Position numbers and translations under genes: made by a program. From positions 1-64,000 of the forward strand of contig JAPYMA010000176.1 of the NCBI GenBank assembly GCA_035041965.1: DNA of 64,000 nucleotides, read 5' to 3'. Origin of the DNA: Anisakis pegreffii. Taxonomy: Eukaryota; Nematoda; Chromadorea; Rhabditida; Anisakidae. Of the stretch, positions 14,001 through 27,000 are shown piece by piece. The notes under the pieces were generated by a model. That model had not been told where the DNA came from, ran no database searches, and was given only the letters and a program-made list of their open reading frames with translations. Position 1 is the first letter of the stretch. Every line of letters begins with the position of its first letter.

Positions 14001-14446
14001 GGATCGATTGGACTCTACTAGTTTCATGCGCGAGCGATGATGAATCGCTCGTTGATTTAAATGCAAATGCGATAAAGTTTCGGTGGGACTTTGTTTAATC
14101 GATTGATCGGACTTTGATTTCTGTGCTTTGTAATCAACTATGACTTCTGAACATTCATCAGTGCGAGCTCAGCTCCTGTTACCTGATAATACCGTGTATC
14201 ACCACCATTCCATTGCTGGCCAAGACCAAACACATTGAGTTTCAGATCGAACTGCTCAGCAGATCTTTGAAGTCTTAAAAAACCATCGGTCTGGTCAGTG
14301 GCTACTGTCACAACGATCAACGTAGGAGGTTTCTGATCGCCGATGGATTGTTCAAAAGTCGATTCTGACGGATCATCACTTCGAATAAGATTGGTTAAGA
14401 TGCCCAGAATCAGTAATCCATAGGCCCAATAGGAGACGGTTCCCAT
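8088..14446 (-). CDS. let-268: Procollagen-lysine 2-oxoglutarate 5-dioxygenase / glycosyltransferase (LET-268/PLOD type), 16 exons
   Basis: Exons (minus): 14183-14446, 13790-13875, 13400-13552, 13152-13281, 12866-12970, 12566-12730, 12197-12367, 11062-11162, 10821-10934, 10525-10705, 10205-10285, 9807-9920, 9331-9504, 8872-9018, 8461-8644 and 8088-8188. They join in frame to 756 aa; animal PLODs are about 730-740. The protein hydroxylates collagen lysines in the ER and, in LH3-like members, adds galactose and glucose. Seen: a signal peptide (hydrophobic about 7-20); an N-terminal glycosyltransferase domain with D116-x-x-D119 and DDDQ at 195-198; an accessory domain with IDADV (406-410); and a C-terminal Fe(II)/2-oxoglutarate domain with H685-x-D687, H737 and R747, ending in [12 protein letters not shown]. 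All expected catalytic positions are present, so dual activity is plausible. Donors are mostly GTRAG and acceptors YTNCAG. Intron 7 carries a fold-back repeat. Confidence 0.96.
11444..12139 (+). mobile_element. Fold-back, hAT-like non-autonomous element (copy 1, in PLOD intron 7)
   Basis: It begins CAGTGGTTCTCATAGGGGGT, which resembles the terminal inverted repeat of many hAT transposons, followed by the palindrome AAATTACCCAATTTGGGTAA. Inside are long inverted arms, roughly 11690-11800 and 11930-12055; both contain a GCTATGAGAGCGA ... GAAAAGAATGA stretch, in opposite senses. A diverged copy lies reversed at 49331-50144. I could not find the second terminal repeat or an 8-bp target duplication, so the right edge is simply where similarity to the other copy stops. 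The element takes up about two thirds of the 1,034-bp intron. Confidence 0.65.
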
Positions 14447-14458
14447 GGTAGATGGGAC

Positions 14459-14461
14459 CTG
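14459..14461 (-). other. Probable trans-splice acceptor of the complete PLOD gene
   Basis: The minus strand reads GCTATTCCAG and then a 12-nt leader before the ATG at 14446, whose context is ACCATGGG. With no coding exon upstream, this fits spliced-leader addition. A cis-spliced 5' UTR exon cannot be excluded. Confidence 0.5.
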
Positions 14462-17400
14462 GAATAGCGGAATGATTCACAATTCGGTCGGATCAACATT
14501 GAGCAATTGTGAACGGCAATGGAAAATCGCAAATCATAAACTGATAATGATGTTGATACTAAACGCTAAAAACGTGAACTCCAAAGCTTCTAACATGGAT
14601 AATTTACGAGATAATTCCACAGTTTCCTCCAAAATTATACATTTCAGCCGAGGAGACTTATAGAATCTATCCGAAAAGTCATAATTTGTGGAAAAATTCA
14701 ACATATCACAACAAATCGCAAATCATTTCAGGAAAGACATCAACTGTACGAGATTTCAAAACCTGTAAAGTGTGAAGAGATAAAGCAATCTGACTGAAGT
14801 CTGAAAGAAACGCGATAAACAACTTCAATTTGATGAACTCAAAAGTGATCGTTCTTAGCAACATTTGCTTGGCGTACAGCAAAAAAAAGAACCAAATTTA
14901 TTGCTTGGTACAAAACTAAATACTAATCGGAATTCTTATCGTTTTCACGTAAACTTTGTAGTAAATTTCTTCTGTGCAGATTTATTGATGCTAAATATCT
15001 AAGCTGATTGAACAGATGTGATTTGCTTGCTTACGCGTACATCTTAAACATTCCTATTTCTTTAGGATTGAGCACAGAGTACGTTTGAATCAAAAAATAT
15101 GTATTATAAATTATCACAAGGGACCACAAAAAACCCATTGACTACAAGTCCGTTTGTATGAACTCTCGTACATCCATATTGTAGAAAAGTTTATTAGCAC
15201 ATGATTACTTGCGAGCCGTTCGAAAGCTGAATAGCACTGTCTTTCTTGTTGGAGGCTGATCGAGGGTCAAAGGTTATAATATTATAGCTAGTTGTTATTG
15301 TTTCACAAAAGCAGCAGATGACTTTCACACAATGGAATGATTTTCTCGCTTGAAGGGTTTGAAACAAACGACTAACTCATGAGGGATGCAACAAGTGAAA
15401 CCGTAGGCTTTTTGAGAGTATAACGCCTGAATGGTGAACAACTGGATGAATGAATCTTGCATTAGCTTCAATGCACTCAGCATTGAGGTAATTCTTCATT
15501 TTCGCAATGGGGCTGGCCAGCTAGGTGAGAGTAAAATTACTGAAGAAGTGTTGTAAACTCAGCACTCTAGTCGTTGTCATTAGCCAGAGAAAGAGTGCAA
15601 CAACATGAAATTTTAATCAGTCCGATGCACAAATCTCCAATGGCTAGGTGAGCTATTCGGGATGGAGAAAGCGTTCCTCAATAGAAATAGATTCGTAAGA
15701 GAAAAATGTTCGTAACTGTCATATTTTCGTTTAAGCAACTTGAAAACGTGAACAGGGTGGCAAAGAATTGAGCTGACTAAAATCATCTTGAACGATAAAT
15801 AAGCTAGTGAGTGAATGAACACGATGAAAGAATTGAGACCCACATGAAAGTTTCATTCGATTCGGTGTTCAGTTGGATTTCATAAGACTCAATTGGATAA
15901 TCAATGAATTAATTCAAACTAAATCCATTTTGATTCAAAAACATAATTGAGCAGATAAATATTTTACATTGAACATGCGTGATTAGATAAAATATGAAGG
16001 ATAAATTAATTTACATATGTATCTCCTATATTGATCAGCTCAACAAAGCCATTGATCTCATAACAAGCCATTGATCTACAATGCAATATCTCATCAAAGT
16101 GAACCCAAATTTCCCAGCAGCTCCAATTATTCTGAAATCGAATTCGGGAATTGAAATCGAAATCGAAACACTTGTTTCAGCGATGAATCTCCAGCCATCA
16201 TCTTACTAGAAATAACTATAATAATTTCCATGGTCACTTTAGTTGATTGCTCGATAGATAGATCAATCGTTCGTAAAGAATTGAATGAGGAAATCGTTTC
16301 AAAAGGCATATAAATGCCAACGAAAGGGTTAGGGTTCCCATTAAAAAAGCTTCGAAAAAAAGAATGTGAATGTTCGGTTTAAACAGCTCTATTTATGTGC
16401 GCATACAATAGAACAACAACAGAAAATGCACTATTCGAAGGCGTTTTGGGTGATGATTAATGCTGAATGGAACAAATATGTGATATTAGCATTTACTCGA
16501 ATGATTGGCAGTTTTGTAGTGAACGATTAGAACGATTCCGTTGAGAAATAATCCTACAAAATTGTATAATACTTCTCATTGCGTCAGGTTTGTTTGTTGA
16601 GGAAATAATCGTTGCTTTGAAACTCGCAAAACCGAAACGCAAAGATTCATTTGCATAGAAATTCTGATCGATATTCATCTTCTGTGGAGAAGAATATCAA
16701 AACTACAATTGGCATTCTTCAGGTTTTTGTTGAAGAAAATAATTCTCGTCGATCTGAAGAATAGTTCACGAATAATGAGTGGTAATTAAATCAGAATGAA
16801 TAGAATAAATAGGACTATGATCTCTGAGGTTAGATCAAAGGGTCATCTTAGGGCAATCATTAGAGCAATCACGGAAAGAAAAAATGATTTGACATAGCTG
16901 ATTCCGAGTAAACTCGTGAATAAATCGAGAATTCAGTCTGTATTTCTGAAAACAAAGAATTTCAAAAGGAAAAAGGTAATCGCGCAAAGTGAATCATGCA
17001 TGAACTGACGAGTTTAAGAAAATAAAATATCTCACTGTTGATTATTTGATTGATTACTAGTTCATTTACATGTTTTTCAGAAAATCTATTCTGCATAGAA
17101 CTCAGTATGGACAGGAAACTCTTTGGAAGGAAGAAAAAATAATTCAGAACAAAAAAAGCAATGGAATGGAATAAATATCTACTCTTCAGGACTATATAAA
17201 TTCAATTTGTTTCCACCAAATTGCTGAGAGAATTCAATTCGCCTCATCAGTGAAAACTACTGCATTCAATAGATATACTTAGTAGTAATTGATTCGATAC
17301 ATTTGGACGTAGTCATGCTGTATGTTTACCGTGAAGAGGCAGGCTCTCGAAAAGAGTCTCATTCATGACTGACCCGAACTTAATCCAGTCATTTTAGCTT

Positions 17401-19873
17401 TCCAATAAAACACTGCTGCAGAGACAAACAGGAGAGCTGCTCAAATCATTTTGAATGAGAAAATAAAATTTGCTTTCATTGAATATTTTGATGGAATCAT
17501 CGCATTTACAATGAACGACGGTAAATGTGAATATAATTTCACATTGTAAGTGAATTACTGAAACGGTTTGACAATGCCGAATATGCTAACGGCGTAATTT
17601 CTTCCAGTTAATGTTGTAAACAGGAGAATTAAACGGCATAAATTCCGTTTTGAAAGCTTTGAGACTATAACCGATGAATACTTTCGCTGATGCTTTGGAG
17701 TTTCTTTCTGACAAACTTGCTGGACTGAAATGATATATATCCTTACAATTAGCTAAAAACTTGTGCATTCAACTGCGATGAACTTTTCTACTCACGTCAA
17801 TGGACTGAAACGTTGTTGGAATACTTTTTCTAATAATTCAACAATAACACCAGCAGAATAGAGCTCACCGATAGACGATGAATAGTAGAGGTGCTTGCTG
17901 TTCAAGCAGATGAGATATTGCCATATGGCATTCTTGATATTTTGCACATAACGAAGAAATTAGTTATAAATACAAACAGAAGTGGTTTTTAGAACAGAAA
18001 ACAGATGGAAGAAATCAAAAGCATTTTTTTCGACTTCCTGAGATCAGAATACGGATTCTAAAAAATCTTCTGTAGTATCGAACTCAGAGAGGTTTTTCGA
18101 TAACGTTGGCCTAAAAGCCAACTCGACAAGGCTTTAATCAACCAGTGATCTGAGGGACGAGAAAGAATTTATAACTAAATACACTGGAATCCTTAAATAT
18201 CGGAATGGAACCGTCATGCATCTGATCCATCCAGAATCAGTAAATCCCTGCAAAAACACTTTACACATTCCGTGATTGCAGGTTATCGTAATCACGCCAT
18301 GCAGCAAACGATGTAGCAAACTCTTAATTGGATATCTACTGGATTCACTAGAAATATCACGTTTCCCGGTTAAGAATGGCACAAACTGAGAACATTCATT
18401 AAGACTGCTGAAATTAGTTTTTCTTCAGGAAACAATATGTCATATTGCGATGAAACGTGCGGTCTCAGATATTGAACGAAATTATTTATGGAGATCTCTG
18501 GGTAGCCATAAGCCCGATCATTAGTTATCGAGTAGTCACGAGTAATCAAAATTCGAAAACAGGCGTTTAAAATCGAGTGCTCCATCAAGCAATCAATTGA
18601 TCACCTTATCGTTGATCTGAAAGATTACATAGTTGAGCCGTTCGATTCAACAGTAACACTCCTATTTATCCAACTTAAGCAATCTATTTTCAGGTATATT
18701 GATTGGTACTTCACAAACACTGCTAACACTTACAAATAAGGAACGATAAAAACTCTTGTAATATACGATGAACGCTTAGAATGAGAATATAAGTCCAGTT
18801 GTAATAGCTTTAACGTTTTCAACTGTGCTTTCGTATCAATAGCTGTTCGTCAGCTGCTGCTAGTAGATAAGATGAAGTGAACGTTGAACGTGTACAAAAA
18901 GTTTAACAATATCTTCTATTATATGTATAATGACCCAAGTTCTTTCGATTACATATTCTCAACTCAGTCAGAACAGATATCTTGCATCTGTTCACCACAC
19001 ATTCCTTTTTATCCTGTTCCCAATAAGCGATCTGATCTGGCTTGATCGGATATATAAGTGACTAGTCAGGGATCTATCTATATACTTACACATCATGTTT
19101 CATCTTATCCAAAACAATTGCTGACTAGGTCATTTGGCAAGCAATTTGTCTACTCATTGCAAAATGAGTATGTTTCCGTAATGTTCTTCTAATAGTTAGC
19201 CAACAGAGAACGTCTAATTTTACTCTTGACTAGCAGTAAGAGCTAAGTACCACTTATTCATTCATTATAGTAGAAATCTTTCAGTTCAATTCAAGAAGTT
19301 AACATATAATCTGTGATTACAAATCACTACTCAGTGTGCCCACCATTCAAATGAGATATTACTCATAGTTTACCTTATGTACTACTATAAATATTTTAAT
19401 AGCAAATGTGAGATGTTGATGTACGCAAGCAAAGGTTTTTTTTTCACTTCAGTTGCAGATTGCAAAGGGAAATTCTGCAGAATATTGAACACCTGTGAAT
19501 TTCATATTTCTGAGAACATGAAACTAAAGAACAATTCAAATGAATTAGAAGATACTGAAAATATGCATCGGAATGAATGAATGATTGCGATGTTTCGCAT
19601 CAGTTGAATGGGAATGAAGCGATTGAAAGCAGTGAGCAAATCTGATTTTTTTTTAACGATCACGAAGTGGGACGGGAAGATGAAAACGTACCAAAAAGAT
19701 TCACATGAAAAGCTCGTTGCAGCACATTTCATAATAGGAACAAGATGCAAATTCAGAGACTGATCGTGAGTGAAGTTTTAAATGGATGGTTTTACCTACT
19801 CCATACTGGATGAAGTCCGTTCGAATCTAAGCAATGTAGCTTGGATGTGAGGTAGTGATGGTATACGACCGAT

Positions 19874-19911
19874 GTCCAGTCGGAATCGCGAGATTCGGAT
19901 TCCAACTGGAC
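19874..19911. repeat. Imperfect inverted repeat (14-bp arms)
   Basis: GTCCAGTCGGAATC and GATTCCAACTGGAC pair with one mismatch around a 10-nt loop. The surrounding 200 bp is locally richer in CCGA/TCGG words than its neighbours and may be a decayed repeat. Confidence 0.5.
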
Positions 19912-22900
19912 AATTTTGAATTTCGGTCGGAATTCCGAGCATGGGAATATTGAAACGACGATTCGGCTGGACTCCAGCTGAACTGAAATTTCGTCCGGAT
20001 GTCATTGCTAACGTGAATGGAATTAACACAGCAGAACACTTGAGATGGATGCAATCACATAAGTGATTACCATTAAGTAATCAGGGGCAAAGAGGTGAGC
20101 GCAGCTGAACAGGTAAACGAAAACAGCAAATAAAATTGACCCGTTGAAGCAAATTTGATCAACAAAACAATAATAATAACATTTTTTAACGTGACAAATG
20201 AAACTTCTCCCCATATTTGTTAACTTGGTTGATTTTAAATTCTCCTGTTTTGGAGTTTTTTGACTGCGTGTGGTTACATTCCTTCTGATGATTATAGTCT
20301 TCCTAATGAGGCCAGTAGCGAAATCGCTGTGATGATCATCAAATTTCAATTGAGAACACTGTAAAAGTTCACAATTCAAGTCATCCATCAAATCGGAATT
20401 GAGTATATATCAAAGGCTAGAGTCTGCGTTATTTTCGAAAATTTCTTCAACCTAATTTCCACCATCATTGTCTCAATCGTTTGGTTTAATGAAACGATAT
20501 CACGCAAGTGTTGTTCGCTTGCTTGCATATTTCCGATAATTTCAGTTCTATTTTTGTTTTTGCAGAAAAATTCACTCATTCGGTTTCGTACTTTTTCAGC
20601 CATCAAGCGAAGAGAAAATGAGAGTCATGGCTTTGTTTCGTTGCTGACAAACCATTCAGAATTATTTTGCACGGTTTTTTCATGTGTTTAAAATGGAATT
20701 TTGTGCACGGAAATGCTCCAAAATCTTTTTTTTCGTGAATGAATGTAATCAGAATAGTGCAAAGGAAAACAGTCGGAATGATATCGTCGAGTTCAATGCG
20801 TGATAACGCTCATTCTAATCTTAATCTTAATATGACTGCTGCAGCCTCACGTTAGCGAAGATGACCAAAAAAAACGCTCCTTACTTCTAATTTTCATCAT
20901 TTCTACTTTCCAAAGTTCTGAGCACTCATCAAATTTCCCTGCCTTATCAGTTTTTTCCGAAATAAATGGCACGCAATATTTTCGTCAATTCATTCTAACC
21001 GCATTGTTCATAACCTCATAAATTTTTTTTCAAAATGCTCATAACTTTTATAAAGCTGTATGATTCTTTCGCTCAATGCGATTGTCTTCTATCACAATAT
21101 GAGAATAACAAGTGTTTCGTATCCTAGTGATGATTCAAATGGAATTTCTAGCATTTACGCACAATTCATTAATATGCTAACGATCAGGGTAGCATCAAGC
21201 AGCGTTTATTTGCTTGTTCAAGAATTCGCTTTGAGAAGAAATAAAACATCAATGTCGACCTTTGAATCTAATTTTGCAAATGAAATTACCTTAGCAACCA
21301 AACCAGCAAGTCCATCGGAGATGTGATAGTGGGTGCATGTAACAATTTCATTACCACAATTTCTTTACCACCTACTTTATGCTTCACTGTTCACCAGGAG
21401 AACATAAGTGAATGCAAATCGAATCGCTTTCTAATTCTCATTCCTTTCTGGTGAGTTCCTGAGAATTTCAGTGAGACGGAATCTTTTCATCTAGATTTTG
21501 CTAATCCATTCTTTTAATCAGTTCGATACTTGTTCCGACGAACACTTTTTTGGTTTTGAATTCCACTTTTGAATTGTTTTACAGATGAACAACCTTTCAC
21601 ATTCTGCTGATTAACAGGAAACATTCTTGGAGGAAGTTCCCTTTCCAGAAGAATATTGCTATGGCAATTCACTAGTAATTGCGAGGAAGCATTTGCTGTT
21701 TCAGTAGTCTACAATTCTGATCATTATGCAGTATAACTCGTACTGTTTTCTGAAACAGGTTTCTTGATGTTGTCATTATCGCTGAACCTTAATTGCCAGA
21801 TTCTGAGATAAACTATTTCACTGTGGGATTTGACAGTGCTATGATCATTTTTAATGTATATAATCTTATCCAGTTATTCTTTCATGATATATGTTGTAAT
21901 TCGTGTGAATGAGAAACATCTCATCCTATAATTACCAACTGCTCTTGATACATACACTCGTAAAATTATCCGCTTTCACCAGGAAATGTGCCGTAGAAAA
22001 AGCAAAATAAAATTTCAGCAGTGAAATTTAGATGATTATCAAGAAATCATGAACTTATCCGGTCTAGTATGCAAGTGAGCGACAAGAAAATTTCCTTTCA
22101 GTTAAATGGTTGCTACAATTAAAGGGTTCCTTTATTGTGCATTCCAGTCATGAACATATAAAATCATGATAGCATGACATACGCACTAGCATCATGGCAT
22201 ACCACAAGCAAGTAGTCTTGTTTCTTTGCTGGATTCATTCCCTCATTGTTGAGACTATTAATCCGAGCAATAACATCGGATTTATTGCCGAATTTATGAT
22301 CTACCACATCTCCGTATGCACTTTTCTCAAACAATCCAAACAAAACAATTTCGTCATGCTAAAGTTTTAAGTTCATTTGATTGTTTTTTGTTTTGCTTTT
22401 GAGTTCTCGAATAGTCATCCGACAAAATTTTACTCTCCATCGATTCATCACGCAACAACAATTCTCAATCATCTTAAACTGCTTATTGAAAAATTCAATT
22501 TTCCACTGAATTCTCCCTCACTCATTAGTCGTTTTTACTTTGTTTCATTTTAATTTATTTCATTCGACTATTCATGATTGATGTAATTGATGAATTTTCC
22601 AGTGCGGAAACGCAATCAGCTATGTGTACTTAATGTGATCTCTTGAGCTCAGCATAATCATAGTCTTCGCTCAAATCTCATTAAATGACTGCTATAACAT
22701 GGAGGTGGTTCAAAATTCTTTTTCGGTTGTTTCATTCCTGTGATTTCCGCTCAGCAGCCAGCTGAGAATCTCGTCAAAAAAACCTGATTGTGAATATCCT
22801 GAATATTCTACTGTAACTAATTGCCGCAATGTTCCATAGTGATCTATACCCGTCAAATAAGTTCATCATTAATTATCACAAAACCAATTATATGGAAATG

Positions 22901-23494
22901 ACATCACTGCATTTGGTATCAGTATTCATCCACCGAACATGTGATATAATTTCGTGTCAGATGTTCTTTCATTTGTTAGCCGGAATCAGTGTCCCTAATT
23001 GAAGTCTTGAACTTCATTCGAGTACAAACACAGTGCTCAATTTTCTGACACATCAAAGATTGCTACATTGTCATAGTACTAGGTATGGCTGAATTTTTAG
23101 ATGTTTGCACTCATGACAGATGCCGAGCCGCCTTGATCCATCCATCCATCGGTTAACGATGCGTTGTAATTTTTTTTATTATCTTCAAACAAGAAGGTGG
23201 CGAACAGCTGCTAAAAAGTTCATGTATAGTTAATTCTAGTGAATGATCGGCGAAAGTTTTCATTTGGTGCTAACTCAGAGAGAGGTGCTATCAAGCCAGC
23301 ATAATCAGTTGTTAGCCGTCTGTCTCAACAACGATCAACTGACACGCACGATCAGTGATAATCAAGACAGCATTGATCATCACTATGAATCACTCATTAA
23401 AATCATCAAAACGATCGGATAAAAATAGATAGCAAAGTGCATTCATTGCTTCAAGAGAACAAAATCTTCGAGAGGCTGATTTATATGCGCTTAT

Positions 23495-23517
23495 ATTCAT
23501 TCATTCATTCATTCATT
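23495..23517. repeat. (ATTC)n short tandem repeat
   Basis: About six uninterrupted ATTC units. Isolated ATTC/GAAT words are frequent through the whole window. Confidence 0.85.
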
Positions 23518-24049
23518 TCATCAGCACTTGTACCTCGTAAAGAATTCATGTCTTTCACATGCCACAAATACAACGTTCTTTCTTCGTCCACCTACTTATT
23601 TCCGTTTAGGCTCACGAAAGATGTCGTCAGTGCAGTGAATGATGGATGACTTGTCCTTATAAAAAAGATCAATGATTCGATGAGATGATGATGATGCATA
23701 TAGAAGTTTAGAACTATGAAACATTACCGACCGGTCTCCTCATTAAGATGCTGAAACTCGAACGGGAAACGTGCACATGCATGAAAATTAGAACATAATG
23801 ACCACCGACCAATTGTCTGACTGCAAAATTATCTGCAAATTCCTAGAAGGCACTGGCTCATTTCGATTACTCAATTGCTCAATTGCCTGATGCTTTCGTT
23901 GACCATTAATCATCGTGGACTTCTTATCTGGGTTAATTCAGCCATTCCGTCATCGCTAGCAGTAGTTCCTTTATTGATCTGCATTTTTTCATAAGCATTC
24001 AAAGAACTACCAACTCTAGCAGCAGCAGCAGCATGGTCTATTATACTGC

Positions 24050-24095
24050 ACACAAGCAAGCATGCATGCATGTATGCATGCATGCTTGCTTGTGT
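24050..24095. repeat. 46-bp perfect palindrome
   Basis: The 22-nt left arm (24050-24071, starting ACACAAGCAAGC) is the exact reverse complement of the right arm (24074-24095, ending GCTTGCTTGTGT), with GT between them. The arms contain ATGCATGC and GCTTGCTTG runs. The pairing stops at once beyond both ends. Confidence 0.95.
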
Positions 24096-27000
24096 ATGGA
24101 GGAATTGATAAACGATAACGAATCCTCGATTGGTTGTCGTCATTGCTGCTGCAATGTCCATCCAAATGCCTGTGAATAAAAATTCAGCTTGTTATGAAAA
24201 ATACAAATGAATGCAGCACGACTAATCGCACTGAAAACACAACAACCAACGACACAACGACTACTCTAACGTTTGCATATCTGGTATCGAGCTTAAACTG
24301 GAATATGAATGCTTCTCGACAGCAAGCGAATCTAAGAAAATATAAGCGAGTTGCTGTTTCCTGCTGCAAAGCGTTATTTTTTCCATTTCGTTGTGTTTTA
24401 GAGAATTTGCGACGATAAAAAATTTGCAAGCGGCAGCAACGATCACTAAACATCAAGGAGATCATCTGTGTTTTGTGATGACAGACAGACGACATTTCCA
24501 TGATGCTCAACTTTCCATGAAAGATATTTTTATCAGTGTTCATGCGTGAACAAAAGGAATATATATATGGTGCTTCATCTCTTCATCCCAGCACAAATTC
24601 CGCTCGCCAACTCAACGTCATTAAGAAATTTCACGGAAAAGGAACCCGGTTGGAGTGTCTTCATGAATATGTTAATAGTTTGCAGTTCATGCGGTATTTA
24701 ATAGCTGCCTGCCTTATCCTCAGTATAAAGTGATGTTCTTAATACATAGCTGATGATAATGTCAGTCAGTAATTTCGAACGTTTAGTCTCTTTATTATCA
24801 CTGAAATATCTCGATAAAACTGATAATTAATGCCTTTATATTCTGTCTGGATGTGGTCGTCATAAAATATCACCATAATCAAAGTGATGTAGCAGTAGCC
24901 GAGGAAAGGAAGTGTTTCTGAGGAGAGTTCCGCTTCTGTGAAATGAAATGTTGACAATGGTGTGAGAAACGGAATGCTCTTCGAAACTGTGAAAAATTCT
25001 TCTCCAGGTCAATTGATGGATCTCTCCAAATTGATTCGATGGATCCAGATCGTAAGTCACCCCGAAATGATAGTTGAAAATCTCAGATATGCATCCATCT
25101 ATCGATCATATCATTCTCACTTATCTTAGGTCTAATCTGCTCTAATCCACGACGTTAAATTCTGCTTAATGTCACGATTGAAAGTTCCACTACAATTTTT
25201 TTTCCAGTAAGGATTTGTCCACTTGTTTCACGTTTTCAATTATCTCACCATCATAATTATACTCTCGCTTTTTTTTCAAGTTCACTTCGGCTAAACGTTA
25301 ACAACCGTTGAGATGTAAAAGTTCGGATATCCGAAATTATTTCTATGAAGCAATTTTTGATCAACTTTTTGACTTGATTAATGATGCTAGGTGATGCAAT
25401 CTCGAATGCACTAACCACTCATCTGATGAGTTCATCAAAAGATTCGATGTATCCTTCCCTCACATCACCACCCTCTGCTTTTTACTTTGATTACACTTGA
25501 TTAATGAAATTCATTTGTTCGGAAAACAACTTTCAAAGATTATTTTATCAAACAACAGCTTTTATGCGCCGTTTTTTTTTCATTCAAGCAATCGACTGCA
25601 AACGAACTGCGAAATGAATGCAAAGTGCTTTATACTTTTACTTCTCTAAATTACAATTCATTAGCACTTAAAATAATCTGAATTGAAAACAAAAAATGAC
25701 TTCAAATATTCATTCGATAGCATGTGTCGGATTGGCGCAAATGCTTATCGTTAGATCCGCGAATAATTAAGTTCTCATGTGCTCGTCCATGAATAAAGAC
25801 TTGATCGTTGAAAGTATCTAAATTTGATATATTATCATGAGGTTGTCTTAGCTGGGACTAGATTAACGAGTAATTGGATGGTTGATGTTCATGGGATAAA
25901 AGCTCTTATCAGCTGTCGTTGTTAGCTGCGAGTCGATCAGTAGTGACAAATTATTGCTGTGTTATCTGAGATGAGATCATTCATTTTTGCTCTTTGATGA
26001 TCACTATTAACTGAAAACTGATTCGTTGTTTTCCAACTGCTAGGCGTATAACAGTTAGGAATGTGCTCAGGTTCGAATTCTTGTATGTTTATTCGACAAA
26101 ATAGAAAAATATTTTCGAAGGTGTGTTTCCGTTTGATTTATAGTTGTGATGGTATCGGCACTGATAAATTGCTCAGTTTCAAATGATTTAAGCATTTAGA
26201 TGTAAGGAGAGCGAAATGTTAAATTAGATGAGAAAGGTACGTAATGTGTAGCATGAGATTTGATGATGAATTATCGGTGCTGTTTGAAGATCGTTTGGAA
26301 CAGCTTCACTTACCTTTCAACAACTATTTATTAGCAAATACTTTTCCAGATAATTTTAACTTCAAAAATTGTTCAACCGCCTCAGTGACGCCAATTTCTT
26401 TATCAATTAAATTGTTCGACTTGAGCTTAAGCTATCAGTTCGGCTCGATATCTACCAGTTGTTCATGTGTGTCTCTTCGACGTTCTGTGCTTCCGTAACT
26501 GCTCCTATCGTTGATAATATTGCTTTGTCATGTGATCGAACTCCAGCATTTTCGTGACTTAGTCAGTGTGATGAATATGTGGTACTATTAAGGAGGTTTT
26601 CATCCGTAACGAATGATGTGAACTGAATAAATAAAGGAATAAATGATCTATTGGTAGTGAGGAATGGAGGTGGAATGAGAAATTTGCTAGAAATCGTTTG
26701 AATTTTGATGATATATATCATGCACTATGGAACACCATCACTCATGATGGATATTGAGTGGTCAAATACCATCATGCATAAATCAGCTTATAGATTTCTT
26801 ATAGTTGTATAGTTTTCATAAATCAGCTTAATCTCGCATTTAGGAAAGAATCACCTTGTTTGTTTGGTTTCTGCTCATTCATAATCTTAAATTTGAAGCG
26901 AGATTTGACACTTCCTCATGTTTGTGGACTTTTTCTTCAGCATTCCTCAAGGGATTTGATTGTTGTTTTTCTTCGGATTAGTAAACTATTTACTGTGAGA

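Noticed and set aside
18134..18588. Two adjacent minus-strand ORFs that look mildly protein-like
   Set aside because: I could not join them with acceptable splice sites, and neither matches a family I know.
26065..26080. GGTTCGAATTC resembling a tRNA B box
   Set aside because: There is no matching A box or cloverleaf stems upstream. Other GGTTCGA words in the window also fail.
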